A stretch of 64,000 nt of DNA from the NCBI RefSeq assembly GCF_029892105.1, contig NZ_JARZAJ010000008.1:174668-238667 (forward strand), written 5' to 3'. The position numbers and the translations under genes were made by a program. Positions 47,080-55,926 of this stretch are shown piece by piece. The notes beneath the pieces were generated by a model. It was not told the DNA's origin. It was given only the letters and a program-made list of their open reading frames with translations, and made no database searches. The stretch is from Kitasatospora sp. GP82. Its GTDB lineage: Bacteria; Actinomycetota; Actinomycetes; Streptomycetales; Streptomycetaceae. Position 1 is the first letter of the stretch, and every line of letters begins with the position of its first letter.

Positions 47080-47634
47080 GCAGTTCTCCCGTAATAGGTG
47101 AAAAGGTGCGGCACGTCGGATGGACTGCGCCGCGATATTTGCCGAATCGTTTCACCGGCACCGCGTATGACAACCAGTCAGAGTGACAGGTTGCCCTCAA
47201 GGTGTCGGTCGAAGGGGGCGGGTGATCCGCCCGCCGTGGTGGAAGCGGTGGTCTCGCCGATGGACTTGGCGAGGTCGGCTCGGTGGCGGGTCGGGCGGAT
47301 GGGAGCGTCGTCACATCCGCGCGTACGCCGTCGGCGGGGCCTGCGCAGGCGCGGCCCGACCGAGTGCGAGGACGGCGATGTCGACTGCTGCCGTGATGGC
47401 GCCCGGTCGCATGCCAGCCCCCTTTGTGCTGCGGCCACTGACTTCGGATATCCGATCGTCCCACCGTGGCACGGCAACGCACTTTAGCTGAACTTGATTT
47501 GCCTGTTCAACATAATTTCGGCTCGTCAGATCCCGATTTGATAAGCGATATGTCGCCAAAGCTCCCTGGCTGTATCGGTTCTGGTGGGTATTCAGGGGAT
47601 GTGTCCTCTTTGGCGCCGCTTCAGGGTCGCGGCG
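47080..47634. other. 555-base region with no supported gene, partly low GC
   Basis: From about 47485 to 47600 the DNA is markedly AT-richer than its surroundings. No frame on either strand has coding character: the minus-strand frames are Pro/Arg/Ser-rich. It holds the promoter of the FG-GAP gene and otherwise nothing that I can name. Confidence 0.5.
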
Positions 47635-48213
47635 TCAGGTCCGGCGACCCAGCCAGGCGGCCAGGCGGGTGTAGGCCCCGGCGCCGGGCGGGACGGCCTG
47701 GACCGGGCCGAACGGGGCCTTGCCGCCGCGTCGTTCGCCAGGGGCGAAGCGGCGGGCGAGGGGGAGGGCGGCGCGGGCGAGCCCCTCGTCCAGGGCGATT
47801 CCGGGTGCGACGACCTGGGCGATGTCCCAGGAGTGGGCGGTGGCCTCCACCATGTACCCGTCCAGAGCTGCCCGGCCGGGCAGCTCGTCCCAGGGCACCA
47901 CCGCGATCCGGTCGAGCGCCGAGTCGTCCGCCCAGGCGGCGGTGAACCGGGCCCGCGCCAGCATGAGGGCGTCCGCCCACTCGGCGTCCTCGATCCCCTC
48001 CGCCGAGGAGGGCACCTCCTCGGCGCGCCCGCCCTCACCGACGTACGCGATCCGGTGGATGCCGCCGACGGTGTGGCCCAGCAGCGCCCGCAGGTCGTAC
48101 TCGCTGCACGGCGTCGGCGAGGCGAGCAGTTCCGCCGTCACCACCGGGAACAGCTTCTCCAGCTGGTCCAGGGCGCGTTGGTAGAGCAGGCGGGGATCGT
48201 CGGTGGAGTCCAT
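47635..48213 (-). CDS. TIGR03086-family (DinB/mycothiol-transferase-like) metal-binding protein
   Basis: A 192-residue four-helix-bundle protein related to maleylpyruvate isomerase and DinB-type enzymes. The first metal His is in DLRALLGHTVGGIHRIA near residue 47; the second set is in MVEATAHSWDIAQ. Actinobacterial relatives often use mycothiol, but the cofactor here is not known. ATG 48213 begins the typical MDSTDDPRLLYQRALDQLE. It is divergent from a WYL regulator and separated by 107 bases that hold a strong dyad, so the regulator probably controls it. Confidence 0.88.
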   Translation of the reverse strand: MDSTDDPRLLYQRALDQLEKLFPVVTAELLASPTPCSEYDLRALLGHTVGGIHRIAYVGEGGRAEEVPSSAEGIEDAEWADALMLARARFTAAWADDSALDRIAVVPWDELPGRAALDGYMVEATAHSWDIAQVVAPGIALDEGLARAALPLARRFAPGERRGGKAPFGPVQAVPPGAGAYTRLAAWLGRRT

Positions 48214-48266
48214 GCGGGCGGATCCGTTCGTCGGAGGTTATACGTATCGAGGGCACTCTCCCGGGG

Positions 48267-48291
48267 AATCCTGACACCCACTGTCAGGATT
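48267..48291. promoter_or_regulatory. Operator-like dyad between TIGR03086 and WYL genes
   Basis: A perfect 10-base inverted repeat AATCCTGACA-N5-TGTCAGGATT, only 29 bases before the WYL-regulator start and 53 bases from the divergent gene. A TATAAC on the minus strand (48237-48242) could be the -10 of the TIGR03086 gene. Very likely the binding site of the WYL regulator. Confidence 0.7.
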
Positions 48292-48320
48292 TATGTCCGG
48301 CCTGGATAGGCTCTGGCGCC

Positions 48321-49337
48321 GTGAAGGCTGACCGGCTGCTCTCGATACTGCTGCTGCTCCAGACCCGGGGCCGGATCCCGGCGGCCGAGCTGGCCGAGCG
48401 GATGGAGGTGTCCATCCGCACCATCTACCGGGACGTGGAGGCGCTGTCGGCCGCCGGGGTGCCGGTCTGGTCGGAGCGCGGGCGGCACGGCGGGGTCAAT
48501 CTGATCCAGGGCTACCGCACCGATGTCACCGGGCTCACCGCCGAGGAGGCCCGCGCGCTCTTCGTGCTGCTCGCGCCGGACGCGCACGACGCCCTCGGTC
48601 TGGGCACCGCGCTCGGCTCGGCGCTGCGCAAGGTGATGGCTGCTCTGCCGTCCGTCCACCGCCCGGCTGCGGAACGGACCTTCGAGCGGATCCTGGTCGA
48701 CCCCACCCACTGGATGCGGGGTGAGCCCGCAACCGTGGACCTGGCCGAGCTGCAGCGCGCGGTCTTCGCCGACCGGCGGCTCCGACTGGCCTACGGGCAC
48801 AGCGGCGCGGACGGGCCGAGCGAGTACACCGTCGACCCGTACGGGCTGGTGAACAAGGCGGGGGTCTGGTATCTGATCGCCGATCTCGCCGCCGAGCCGA
48901 GGCTCTTCCGGGTCTGCCGGGTGCTGGCGGCGGAGACCCTGGAGGAGCCGGTGCGGCGGCGGCCCGAGCTCGCCCTGGCGGAGGTCTGGAGTGCGTTGCG
49001 CGAGCAGGTCGAGCGGCCGGCCATCGAGGTCAGGGTCGCCGTGCGGGTGCACCGGCGACGGCTGGAGCAGCTCCAGCAGATCCACGGCGCCCAGGTGGTC
49101 CCCACCCAGCTGATCGGCTCCGCGCTGCTGGATCCCGAGCTGATCGGCTCCCCGGCGACGGCCGACGGCGAGTGGACGGAGCTGGAGCTGGGCTTTCGCA
49201 CACTGGCCGAGGCGCGCTCGCTGCTCGCCTTCGGCTCGGAGGTCGAGGTGCTCGCCCCGCCCGAGGCCCGGGCCGAACTCGCCCGGGCGGCCGCAGAGAT
49301 CGCCGAGCTCTACGGCCCCCGCCCCGGCGGTATGTGA
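48321..49337 (+). CDS. YafY-type HTH/WYL transcriptional regulator
   Basis: A 338-residue regulator. The N-terminal HTH_11 domain (1-60) reads KADRLLSILLLLQTRGRIPAAELAERMEVSIRTIYRDVEALSAAGVP. The WYL domain (about 138-215) contains LRLAYGHSG, TVDPYGLVNKAGVWYLIA and FRVCRVLAAETL, followed by a C-terminal WCX-like domain. WYL domains bind nucleic acid or small ligands. GTG at 48321 is used. Divergent from the TIGR03086 gene. Confidence 0.94.
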   Translation: MKADRLLSILLLLQTRGRIPAAELAERMEVSIRTIYRDVEALSAAGVPVWSERGRHGGVNLIQGYRTDVTGLTAEEARALFVLLAPDAHDALGLGTALGSALRKVMAALPSVHRPAAERTFERILVDPTHWMRGEPATVDLAELQRAVFADRRLRLAYGHSGADGPSEYTVDPYGLVNKAGVWYLIADLAAEPRLFRVCRVLAAETLEEPVRRRPELALAEVWSALREQVERPAIEVRVAVRVHRRRLEQLQQIHGAQVVPTQLIGSALLDPELIGSPATADGEWTELELGFRTLAEARSLLAFGSEVEVLAPPEARAELARAAAEIAELYGPRPGGM

Positions 49338-49344
49338 CCGAGCG

Positions 49345-50577
49345 TCAGGCCGTGGTCGGCGGGTGGCTGACGCTGCCGTACAGGCCGAGGGCGATGTCGC
49401 CGAAGTTGTGCAGGCTGGAGGTGTTCGGCGCGAAGTAGCCGGTGTGGCCGGCCGCACCGGTGGAGGCGATCCGGATCGCGCCGAAGTCCTCGCCGGTCGG
49501 GTCGGCCCCGTGGCCGAGACCACCGACCTCCAGGTACGGGACGTTGCCGATCCAGTCGGTGGGGTTGCGGGCCGCCCAGAGCCGGACGCCGCTGCCCAGC
49601 TCGGAGGCCTTCTGCACGCCCATCCCGGGGCTGCCGAAGACGACCATGTCGGTCGTCCGGTCCGTATGGATCTTCGGCGCGGCGATGCCGCAGACCACCG
49701 ATCCGTACGAGTGGCAGAACAGCGCCGGCGGGGCAACCGGGTGGCTGGTCGCGCCCAGGCCGTCGAGCAGGCGCTCCAGCCGGGGGGCGGCAACCTCGGC
49801 GAGACGCGAGGTGACGGCGTCCGGACCGAGGCCGGAGGGGGTGACGTACCCCGTCCAGGCGATCACGGCCGTCCGGGAGTCGGGGGACTGCTTGTGCTCC
49901 TCGTCGAGCAGGGCGCGGGCCATCCCGGAGGGGGAGCGCAGCGGATCGGTGGGCTGGTCGAAGTGGGCGAGGTCGGCGTCCGAGCCCGGGACCAGCACGG
50001 CGATCCGGTCGGCCGAGGCGAGGTCGCCGTAGACCTCGCTGACCAGGCCGCGGCCGCGGGGGTCGAAGGCCAGGATCTGGCGGCCGGGTGCCAGCAGCTC
50101 CGCACTGTTGTCGGCCCGGGACTTGGCGATGGCACGGTCGCTCTCGCTCAGCTTCGGGTCGTCGGCGCGGTTGCGGGCCCTGTCCATCTCGGCGGTGATG
50201 GCCAGCCGGTTGGCCTGGTAGCGCAGCTTGAGCGGCGCACCGTCGAGGTTGCCGATCACCAGCGGGTAGCGGACCACGAGCCGGGTGGCCTGCTCGGGTG
50301 TGAGCGAGGCAAAGAAGGCCGAGACCGTACGGGCGTCGGCGGTGGCCGGGTCGGGCAGGGCCCGGCCCAGCGAGTGGTCGGCCACCCACTCGGCACTGCC
50401 GGCCGGTGGCGTGGAGATGGCCAGCTGCTCGTTGGCGGCGGCAGCCTGCGCCGCCGCCGCTCCGGCGTCCACCAGGACGGCGCAGCCCGCGAAGGCTCCT
50501 ATCAGCACACGTTTGATACGCCTACGGCGCGCTGCCGTGTACTGGGCGAGCCTGCGCTTTGTCAGCCTGCGCCGCAT
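49345..50577 (-). CDS. DUF1023 alpha/beta hydrolase, exported
   Basis: A 410-residue actinobacterial hydrolase. A very basic N-terminus (RRRLTKRRLAQYTAARRRR) is followed by a membrane or signal segment (about 23-46). The DUF1023 domain contains AFDPRGRGLVSEVYGDL, VLVPGSDADLAHFD, AWTGYVTPSG, the nucleophile Ser at 290 in FCHSYGSVVCG, VVFGSPGMG and GLGHGADPTGEDFGA for the catalytic Asp/His region. GAGGGAG lies before the ATG at 50577. A clear paralogue is encoded about 3 kb away at 52396-53547. Substrate unknown, possibly a cell-envelope ester. Confidence 0.9.
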   Translation of the reverse strand: MRRRLTKRRLAQYTAARRRRIKRVLIGAFAGCAVLVDAGAAAAQAAAANEQLAISTPPAGSAEWVADHSLGRALPDPATADARTVSAFFASLTPEQATRLVVRYPLVIGNLDGAPLKLRYQANRLAITAEMDRARNRADDPKLSESDRAIAKSRADNSAELLAPGRQILAFDPRGRGLVSEVYGDLASADRIAVLVPGSDADLAHFDQPTDPLRSPSGMARALLDEEHKQSPDSRTAVIAWTGYVTPSGLGPDAVTSRLAEVAAPRLERLLDGLGATSHPVAPPALFCHSYGSVVCGIAAPKIHTDRTTDMVVFGSPGMGVQKASELGSGVRLWAARNPTDWIGNVPYLEVGGLGHGADPTGEDFGAIRIASTGAAGHTGYFAPNTSSLHNFGDIALGLYGSVSHPPTTA

Positions 50578-50710
50578 GGCGTCAACTCCCTCGGACCCGT
50601 GACCGTCACAGCGGGCCGGGCCCGATGGTGGAACGACCGCCAACTACTCGTCAGCAGCCAGGTTAGGGGCTCGGAGCGAAGGGTGTGCAGAGTCCAAACT
50701 GTGCGATGAA

Positions 50711-51064
50711 TCACATGGCCCCGTTCTCCGCCTCGAAATCCTTGATCAGTCGCTTCGGGGCGATGCTTCGCCAGGCGTCCGTCATCAGGTCGCGCAGCTC
50801 CTCCGCGTCCACCGTGGCGAGGCGGACCAGCACCCAGCCGTGGCGTCCGACGTAGGGCGCCACCGAGTACGTCCCGGGGTCGGCGGCCAGCAGCTCGGCC
50901 TGGTCCTCCTTGCGGGCCTTGACGCAGACCGAGCCACTGTCGGGGTTGCCCATGGCGAAGATCTTCTCGCCGACCCGCAGCGTCACCTCCGTCTCCCAAG
51001 TGAGCCGCTCGGTGGTGTGCGGAAGGGCCAGGCCCAGCTTCAGGAACTGATCGAACGTCACCAT
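50711..51064 (-). CDS. MmcQ/YjbR family protein
   Basis: A 117-residue small protein with the CyaY-like YjbR fold. It shows FLKLGLALPHTTERLTWE, VGEKIFAMGN, SVCVKARKEDQAEL and the characteristic YVGRHGWVLVRL. Function of the family is not well defined; a DNA-binding role has been suggested for relatives. ATG 51064 was chosen over an upstream frame because the family begins with about VTFDQFLKLGLALP. It lies between the hydrolase and the acyltransferase on the same strand. Confidence 0.88.
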   Translation of the reverse strand: MVTFDQFLKLGLALPHTTERLTWETEVTLRVGEKIFAMGNPDSGSVCVKARKEDQAELLAADPGTYSVAPYVGRHGWVLVRLATVDAEELRDLMTDAWRSIAPKRLIKDFEAENGAM

Positions 51065-51110
51065 TGCGCCAGCGTAGGCGGGACTACTGACAACGGCCGA
51101 GGGCATCGCC

Positions 51111-52325
51111 TCAGACCACCCCCAGGGCGTACACCGCGAACAGCGCGGCCCCCGCGCCGGCGGCCGCCTTGAGCGGCCCTCGCCACCCCCACGGCCCGTC
51201 GAAGCGCCGCGCGTACCGTCCGATCACGGCCAGCACCAGGCCGAAGACCGGCAGCCAGGCCAGTCGGGCCAGCGCCCAGCCGAGGGAGTCCGGCGCGGTG
51301 GTCAGCCCGGGTACGCCGCCCAGCAGCGAACCGGTCAGCGCGACCGAGTACATCGCGGTCTGGTGCCAGCAGAAGATCGTCATCGCGGAGAGGTTGACCA
51401 CCACCACGGGCAGCCAGAGCAGCGGCCGCCGCAGCAGCCGCGCGATCCGCTCGCGCAGCAGCATCGCGGCCCCGCACTGGAGTGCCGCCAGCGCGAGCAC
51501 CAGCAGGGACGGCGGGTGCGAGTTGGTCCGCTCCTGGCCGGGGACGCCCACCATGCTGGCCGGGTAGTGGAAGAGCAGCAGCAGTACGGCGAACAGCGCC
51601 GCCCCGCCCAGCAGCAGCGTCCGGGCCCCGGCCCGCCCGATCCGGCCCTGCGCCCAGCACACGCCCAACTGGTAGCCGAACATCCAGCCCGGCACCAGGT
51701 TCACCAGCGCCAGCCAGGAGGGCATCGCCTCGGCCCAGGACCCGTACCGCAGCAGGTCCACCACCGCGACGACGGCCAGAAGCGGCGCGGCCGCCCAGCC
51801 GCCCAGCCGCCGCCCGGCGGCCACGCAGTACGGGGTGAGGGCGGTCAGCCCCAGATACACCCCGATGTACCAGAGCGGCTGCACCACCAGCACCGTTCCG
51901 GTCCGTACCGTGCCCTGCGGCACGCCGAGCGCGCCCAGCAGCGGGATCAGGGCCGCCCAGACTGCGGCCACCCCGAGCACCGGGCGCAGCAGCCGTACCG
52001 AGCGGCCGCGCAGCCAGCCGAGCGTGCCCACCCCGCGTGCTCGGGCCCGCTCCAGCGAGCGCACCGAGGAGTAGCCGCCGACCAGGAAGAAGACGCCGAG
52101 CAGTTGCAGCCCCCAGCTGAGCGGGGCGAAGAAGCCGAGCGTCGCGAGCGGGCTGGTGTTGTGCAGCACACCGCCGCCCGGGGTGAGCCCGCCGAGCATC
52201 CAGTGGCCGAGGGGGACGGCGAGCAGGGCGAGCGCGCGCAGCCCGTCCAGGGCACGGTCGCGGTCGGCGGGGGTCCCGGCCGCCACCTGGGCGGCCGTCC
52301 GGCGAAGGCGGTGGACGACGAGCAT
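51111..52325 (-). CDS. Acyltransferase-3 family membrane protein
   Basis: A 404-residue integral membrane acyltransferase with about ten hydrophobic helices. It opens RDRALDGLRALALLAVPLGHWM, whose Arg and His are the family catalytic residues, and later has FFLVGGYSSVRSLER and FCWHQTAMYSVA. Members transfer acetyl or other acyl groups from the cytoplasm onto exported sugars, antibiotics or wall polymers. AGGAG seven bases before the ATG at 52325 fixes the start. It is enclosed by two DUF1023 hydrolases on the same strand, which may remove or process the same acyl decoration. Confidence 0.92.
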   Translation of the reverse strand: MLVVHRLRRTAAQVAAGTPADRDRALDGLRALALLAVPLGHWMLGGLTPGGGVLHNTSPLATLGFFAPLSWGLQLLGVFFLVGGYSSVRSLERARARGVGTLGWLRGRSVRLLRPVLGVAAVWAALIPLLGALGVPQGTVRTGTVLVVQPLWYIGVYLGLTALTPYCVAAGRRLGGWAAAPLLAVVAVVDLLRYGSWAEAMPSWLALVNLVPGWMFGYQLGVCWAQGRIGRAGARTLLLGGAALFAVLLLLFHYPASMVGVPGQERTNSHPPSLLVLALAALQCGAAMLLRERIARLLRRPLLWLPVVVVNLSAMTIFCWHQTAMYSVALTGSLLGGVPGLTTAPDSLGWALARLAWLPVFGLVLAVIGRYARRFDGPWGWRGPLKAAAGAGAALFAVYALGVV

Positions 52326-52395
52326 GGGGACGCTCCTGACGGGTGTCGGCCTGCTGTACTCGGGTCGGTGGCTCTCGGGCCGGTGGGGGTCGCGG

Positions 52396-53547
52396 TCAGC
52401 GGGCATCGCGGCACTCCCGGCCGGTGTCGGCGCAGCGGACCTGCGCGGGCTCGCCGAGTGCGATGGCGGCGAAGTTGGCGAGTGAGGCGGTCCCGGGGGC
52501 GAAGTAGCCGCTGTGGCCGTGCGAGCCGGCCGAACCGACCACGCGGGCGCCGAAGTCCGCGGCAGTCGGATCGGCGCCGTGGCCGAGGCCGAGCACCGAG
52601 ACATGGGGGACGTTGCCGATCCAGTCCGAGCCGTTGCGCTCGGTGGCCCAGAGCGGTACCCGCAGGGCCCGGGCGTCGGCGATGTCCATCCCGGGCGATC
52701 CGAGTACCACCAGGTCCGAGACCTGCGCCGGGCTCGGCCCGGCCAGCCCGCAGACCGCCGAGCCGTAGCTGTGGCAGAACAGCGAGACCGGTCCGGTGAC
52801 CGGCGCCAGCCCGTCCAGGAAGCTGCTCAGCCGGGACGCGCCCGCCTGCGCCAGCCCGGTGGTCGCCGCGTCGATCCCGACCCCGACCGGCGTGGTGTAC
52901 CCGGTCCAGGCGACCACCGCGACCCGGTCGCCGGTGGCCTGCCGCAGGGCCCCGGCCATCCCGGCCGGGGTGCCGTACGGGTCGCCGGCGCGGTCGAAGG
53001 ACATCAGGTCGACGTCCGAGCCGGGGACCACCACCGCCGTACGGGTGGCCTTGGTGAGATCCCCGTACACCTCGGCGATCTGGCCCCGGCCGCGCGGGTC
53101 GAAGGCCAGAATCCGACGGTCCGCGAGAGAGGCGTAGCGCCGGGCCCGTCCGGCGGCGGCCCGCTGCTCCTGGGGGCCGAGTGCGGGGTCGGCCGCCCGG
53201 GCCAGCTCACGGCGCCGCTCCTCGGCCAGGGCGAGCGTGTTGGCCCGGTAGCGCAGTTCGACCGGCGCGCCGTCCAGATTGCCCACGACCAGCGGGTGGC
53301 GCTCGGCCAGCGCCAGGCGCTGGGCCTCGGTCAGGTCCGCGAAGAACCGCGCGACCTCTCTGGCCGAGGCCCTCCCGGGGTCCGGCAGCCGCACCCCCAG
53401 CACCCCGTCGGCCATCCAGGCCGCACTTCCCTCCGGCGGCCCGGTCACCGGCGTCTGACTGTCCGCTGCCGCCCACCCGCCTGCCCCTGCCAGCACCGCG
53501 GCCGCCACCGCAGCCGCCACCAGTCCCCGCCTGAAACGCCCCAGCAT
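52396..53547 (-). CDS. DUF1023 alpha/beta hydrolase, exported (paralogue)
   Basis: A 383-residue exported hydrolase closely similar in layout to the one at 49345-50577. Signal peptide about 8-28 (VAAAVAAAVLAGAGGWAAA). The motifs are PLVVGNLDGAPVELRYRAN, AFDPRGRGQIAEVYGDL, AWTGYTTPVG, the nucleophile Ser at 260 in FCHSYGSAVCG, VVLGSPGMD and GLGHGADPTAADFGA. Two cysteines near the end (CADTGRECRDAR) could form a disulphide; the paralogue lacks them. It is 70 bases upstream of the acyltransferase on the same strand, so probably co-transcribed. Confidence 0.92.
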   Translation of the reverse strand: MLGRFRRGLVAAAVAAAVLAGAGGWAAADSQTPVTGPPEGSAAWMADGVLGVRLPDPGRASAREVARFFADLTEAQRLALAERHPLVVGNLDGAPVELRYRANTLALAEERRRELARAADPALGPQEQRAAAGRARRYASLADRRILAFDPRGRGQIAEVYGDLTKATRTAVVVPGSDVDLMSFDRAGDPYGTPAGMAGALRQATGDRVAVVAWTGYTTPVGVGIDAATTGLAQAGASRLSSFLDGLAPVTGPVSLFCHSYGSAVCGLAGPSPAQVSDLVVLGSPGMDIADARALRVPLWATERNGSDWIGNVPHVSVLGLGHGADPTAADFGARVVGSAGSHGHSGYFAPGTASLANFAAIALGEPAQVRCADTGRECRDAR

Positions 53548-53802
53548 CTTCCGCTCCCTCTCCTGTGGTCGGACGGAGAGGAAGGTAGGAACGCGACGCC
53601 TCGTCAGGCATCACACCGCAGGGCCAACTACGGCGTCATACCGTGGGGTTGCTTTTCGGCGGGCGCGGCTCTTGCGGGGCGCGAGGGCTTGCTTCTCAGG
53701 GGCGCGGGAAACCATTGCTCGCGCCTCACGAGTAGCGGCGCAGCTCCCCGCGCTCCTGGAAAGCGACCCCTCGCGCACCTGGGGTGGTTGGGCGGGGGTG
53801 GG

Positions 53803-54477
53803 TTACTGACCCGGGGTTACCAGGCCGGATTCGTAGGCGAGGACGACGGCTTGGGCGCGGTCGCGGAGGTCGAGTTTGGCGAGGATGCGGCCGATGTGGG
53901 TCTTGACGGTCTGTTCGGCGACGACCAGGCGGTCGGCGATCTCCTGGTTGGAGAGGCCGCGGGCGATGAGTTCGAGGACCTCGGTCTCGCGCGGGGTGAG
54001 TCCGCTCAGGCGCAGCCGGGGGTCGCGGCGGGGCGCGGGTCGGTTGCGCGCGAAGTCCTCGATCAGGCGGCGGGTGACGGACGGCGCCAGCAGGGCCTCG
54101 CCGGCCGCGACCACGCGGACGGCGGCGATCAGGTCGGCGGGTGGCGCGTCCTTGAGCAGGAAGCCGCTGGCCCCGGCGCGCAGCGCCTCGTACACGTAGT
54201 CGTCGACGTCGAAGGTGGTCAGCATCAGGACCCTGGGGCGGTGGACGACTCCGCGTGGGGGGTCGAGGAGCCTGCGGGCAGCCTCCAGGCCGTCCATCTC
54301 GGGCATCCTGACGTCCATCAGGACCACGTCGGGGTGGGTGCGCCCACTGACCTCCAGGGCCTGTTTCCCGTCGGCCGCGTCGCCGACGACGTCGATGTCA
54401 CTCTGCGCGTTGAGCAGCGCCGCGAACCCGGCCCGCACCATCGCCTGGTCGTCGACGATGAGTACGCGGATGGTCAT
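53803..54477 (-). CDS. Response regulator, NarL/LuxR family
   Basis: A 224-residue two-component regulator. The receiver has DD at 9-10, the phospho-acceptor Asp at 55 in VVLMDVRMPEMDG, and Lys in FLLKDAPP. The LuxR helix-turn-helix near 155-215 contains LTPRETEVLELIARGLSNQEIADRL and VKTHIGRILAKL. It overlaps the cognate kinase by four bases (ATGA). The kinase-regulator pair is of the DesK/LiaS-like type; targets are not visible. Confidence 0.95.
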   Translation of the reverse strand: MTIRVLIVDDQAMVRAGFAALLNAQSDIDVVGDAADGKQALEVSGRTHPDVVLMDVRMPEMDGLEAARRLLDPPRGVVHRPRVLMLTTFDVDDYVYEALRAGASGFLLKDAPPADLIAAVRVVAAGEALLAPSVTRRLIEDFARNRPAPRRDPRLRLSGLTPRETEVLELIARGLSNQEIADRLVVAEQTVKTHIGRILAKLDLRDRAQAVVLAYESGLVTPGQ

Positions 54478-55826
54478 GTGGGGCTCTCCTCAAGCTGGTT
54501 GACGGGCAGGACGGCGGCCACTCGGAAGCCGCCGTCCGGCAGCGGTCCGGTGTCCAGCCTGCCACCCAGCAGGCGGACGCGTTCACGCATCCCCACCAGC
54601 CCGTGCCCGGTGCCCTCCGCGGCCTCGATGCCGCCCTCCGTCGCGCCGTGCGGCGGGGCGGTGTTGACCACGGTGATCCGCAGGGTGTCGTCCTCGGCGG
54701 CGAGTGAGACCCAGGCCGTCGATCCGGGCGCGTGCCGGACCACGTTGGCCAGGGCCTCCTGCACGATCCGGTAGGTGGACAGGCCCACGGCCTGCGGCAG
54801 TTCGCCGAGTGCGCCGACCTCCTCGGCGACGGTCAGCTCGGCCTGCACCCCGGCCCGGGCAACGGTGTCTACCAGTTCGGGGATCCGGTCCAGGCCGGGC
54901 TGCGGGGTGCGGTCGGGAGTACTCTCCTCGCTGCGCAGTACGCCGAGCAGGCGCCGCATCTCGGCGAGCGAACTGCGGGCGGCGGCGGCGATGGTGCCGA
55001 ACTCCTCGGCCGCCTCGGGCGGCAGCCCGGTGATCCGGTACGGCGCGCTGTCGGCCTGCACGGTGATCACCGACATGTGGTGCGCCACCACGTCGTGCAG
55101 CTCGCGGGCGATCCTGGCCCGCTCCTCCAGGAGCGTGCGCCGACCGCGCTCGGCCTCGCTGATCTGCTCCTGCTCGGCGAGCAGCCGCCGGGCCTCGCCG
55201 CGTCCGCGCAGGCTCCAGCCGAGCACCAGTACCGCGCCGCAGAGCACGACCGGCAGCGGCCCGCCGGCCCCGCCGACCCGGGTGAAGGCGGCGCCCGTCC
55301 CTGCGGTCGCCAGCATGGTGACCAGCCAGACGGCCAGCAGGGTGCGCCCGCTCTCGCGCAGTGCCAGCGCCAGCATCAGGAAGAGGTATCCGATCAGCGT
55401 GGTGACCGGCCACGGCCAGGGGCCGGCGCCCGACGGGGTGTCCACGGTCATGACGGCCCCGGCGACGGCGGCGGGGAACATCACCCACCATGCCGCCAGT
55501 GGCCGGGTGACCGCCGCGAGCAGTGGTACGCACTGGGCGATGGCGAGCGCCGCCGCGATCGGCGCGCTGACGCCGTACGCGGTGTGCAGGTGCACGATGC
55601 CGGTCGGGATCAGGGTCGCGACGGTCGCGAGCGCCACGCCGTACGGCGCCATGCGTACCCAGCGGCGGGACGAGCCGCCGAGCAGGGGGGCGTGGTCGCT
55701 GCTGGAGGTGACCAGGTCGGGACCGAGCGAGGCCAGAGCGAGTCCGAGCGCGCGCAGGGCGGCGGTCAGGGCGGAGCGCACCGCGGTCACGGTGGTCGGA
55801 ACGGAGGCGGGCAGTCGGCTTTTCAT
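54474..55826 (-). CDS. Sensor histidine kinase, HisKA_3 type
   Basis: A 450-residue membrane kinase with a cluster of about six hydrophobic helices (roughly 62-205), a coiled linker (LLAEQEQISEAERGRRTLLEE), the phospho-acceptor His at 244 in ARIARELHDVVAHHMSVI, and a HATPase domain with GLSTYRIVQEALANVVRHAPG and GTGHGLVGMRERV. The small extracytoplasmic loops suggest that it senses membrane state. ATG 55826 is the family start. Operon with the response regulator, four-base overlap. Confidence 0.94.
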   Translation of the reverse strand: MKSRLPASVPTTVTAVRSALTAALRALGLALASLGPDLVTSSSDHAPLLGGSSRRWVRMAPYGVALATVATLIPTGIVHLHTAYGVSAPIAAALAIAQCVPLLAAVTRPLAAWWVMFPAAVAGAVMTVDTPSGAGPWPWPVTTLIGYLFLMLALALRESGRTLLAVWLVTMLATAGTGAAFTRVGGAGGPLPVVLCGAVLVLGWSLRGRGEARRLLAEQEQISEAERGRRTLLEERARIARELHDVVAHHMSVITVQADSAPYRITGLPPEAAEEFGTIAAAARSSLAEMRRLLGVLRSEESTPDRTPQPGLDRIPELVDTVARAGVQAELTVAEEVGALGELPQAVGLSTYRIVQEALANVVRHAPGSTAWVSLAAEDDTLRITVVNTAPPHGATEGGIEAAEGTGHGLVGMRERVRLLGGRLDTGPLPDGGFRVAAVLPVNQLEESPT

Positions 55827-55926
55827 CCTGGCCCAGGGTAGGGGCGCGGCGGTGCGAGGGCGTCGTACGGGAGAGCTGTCCTGCTCGTAGTACCTGGGTA
55901 TGACCCGGTCCTGGCCGAGGCCGGGT

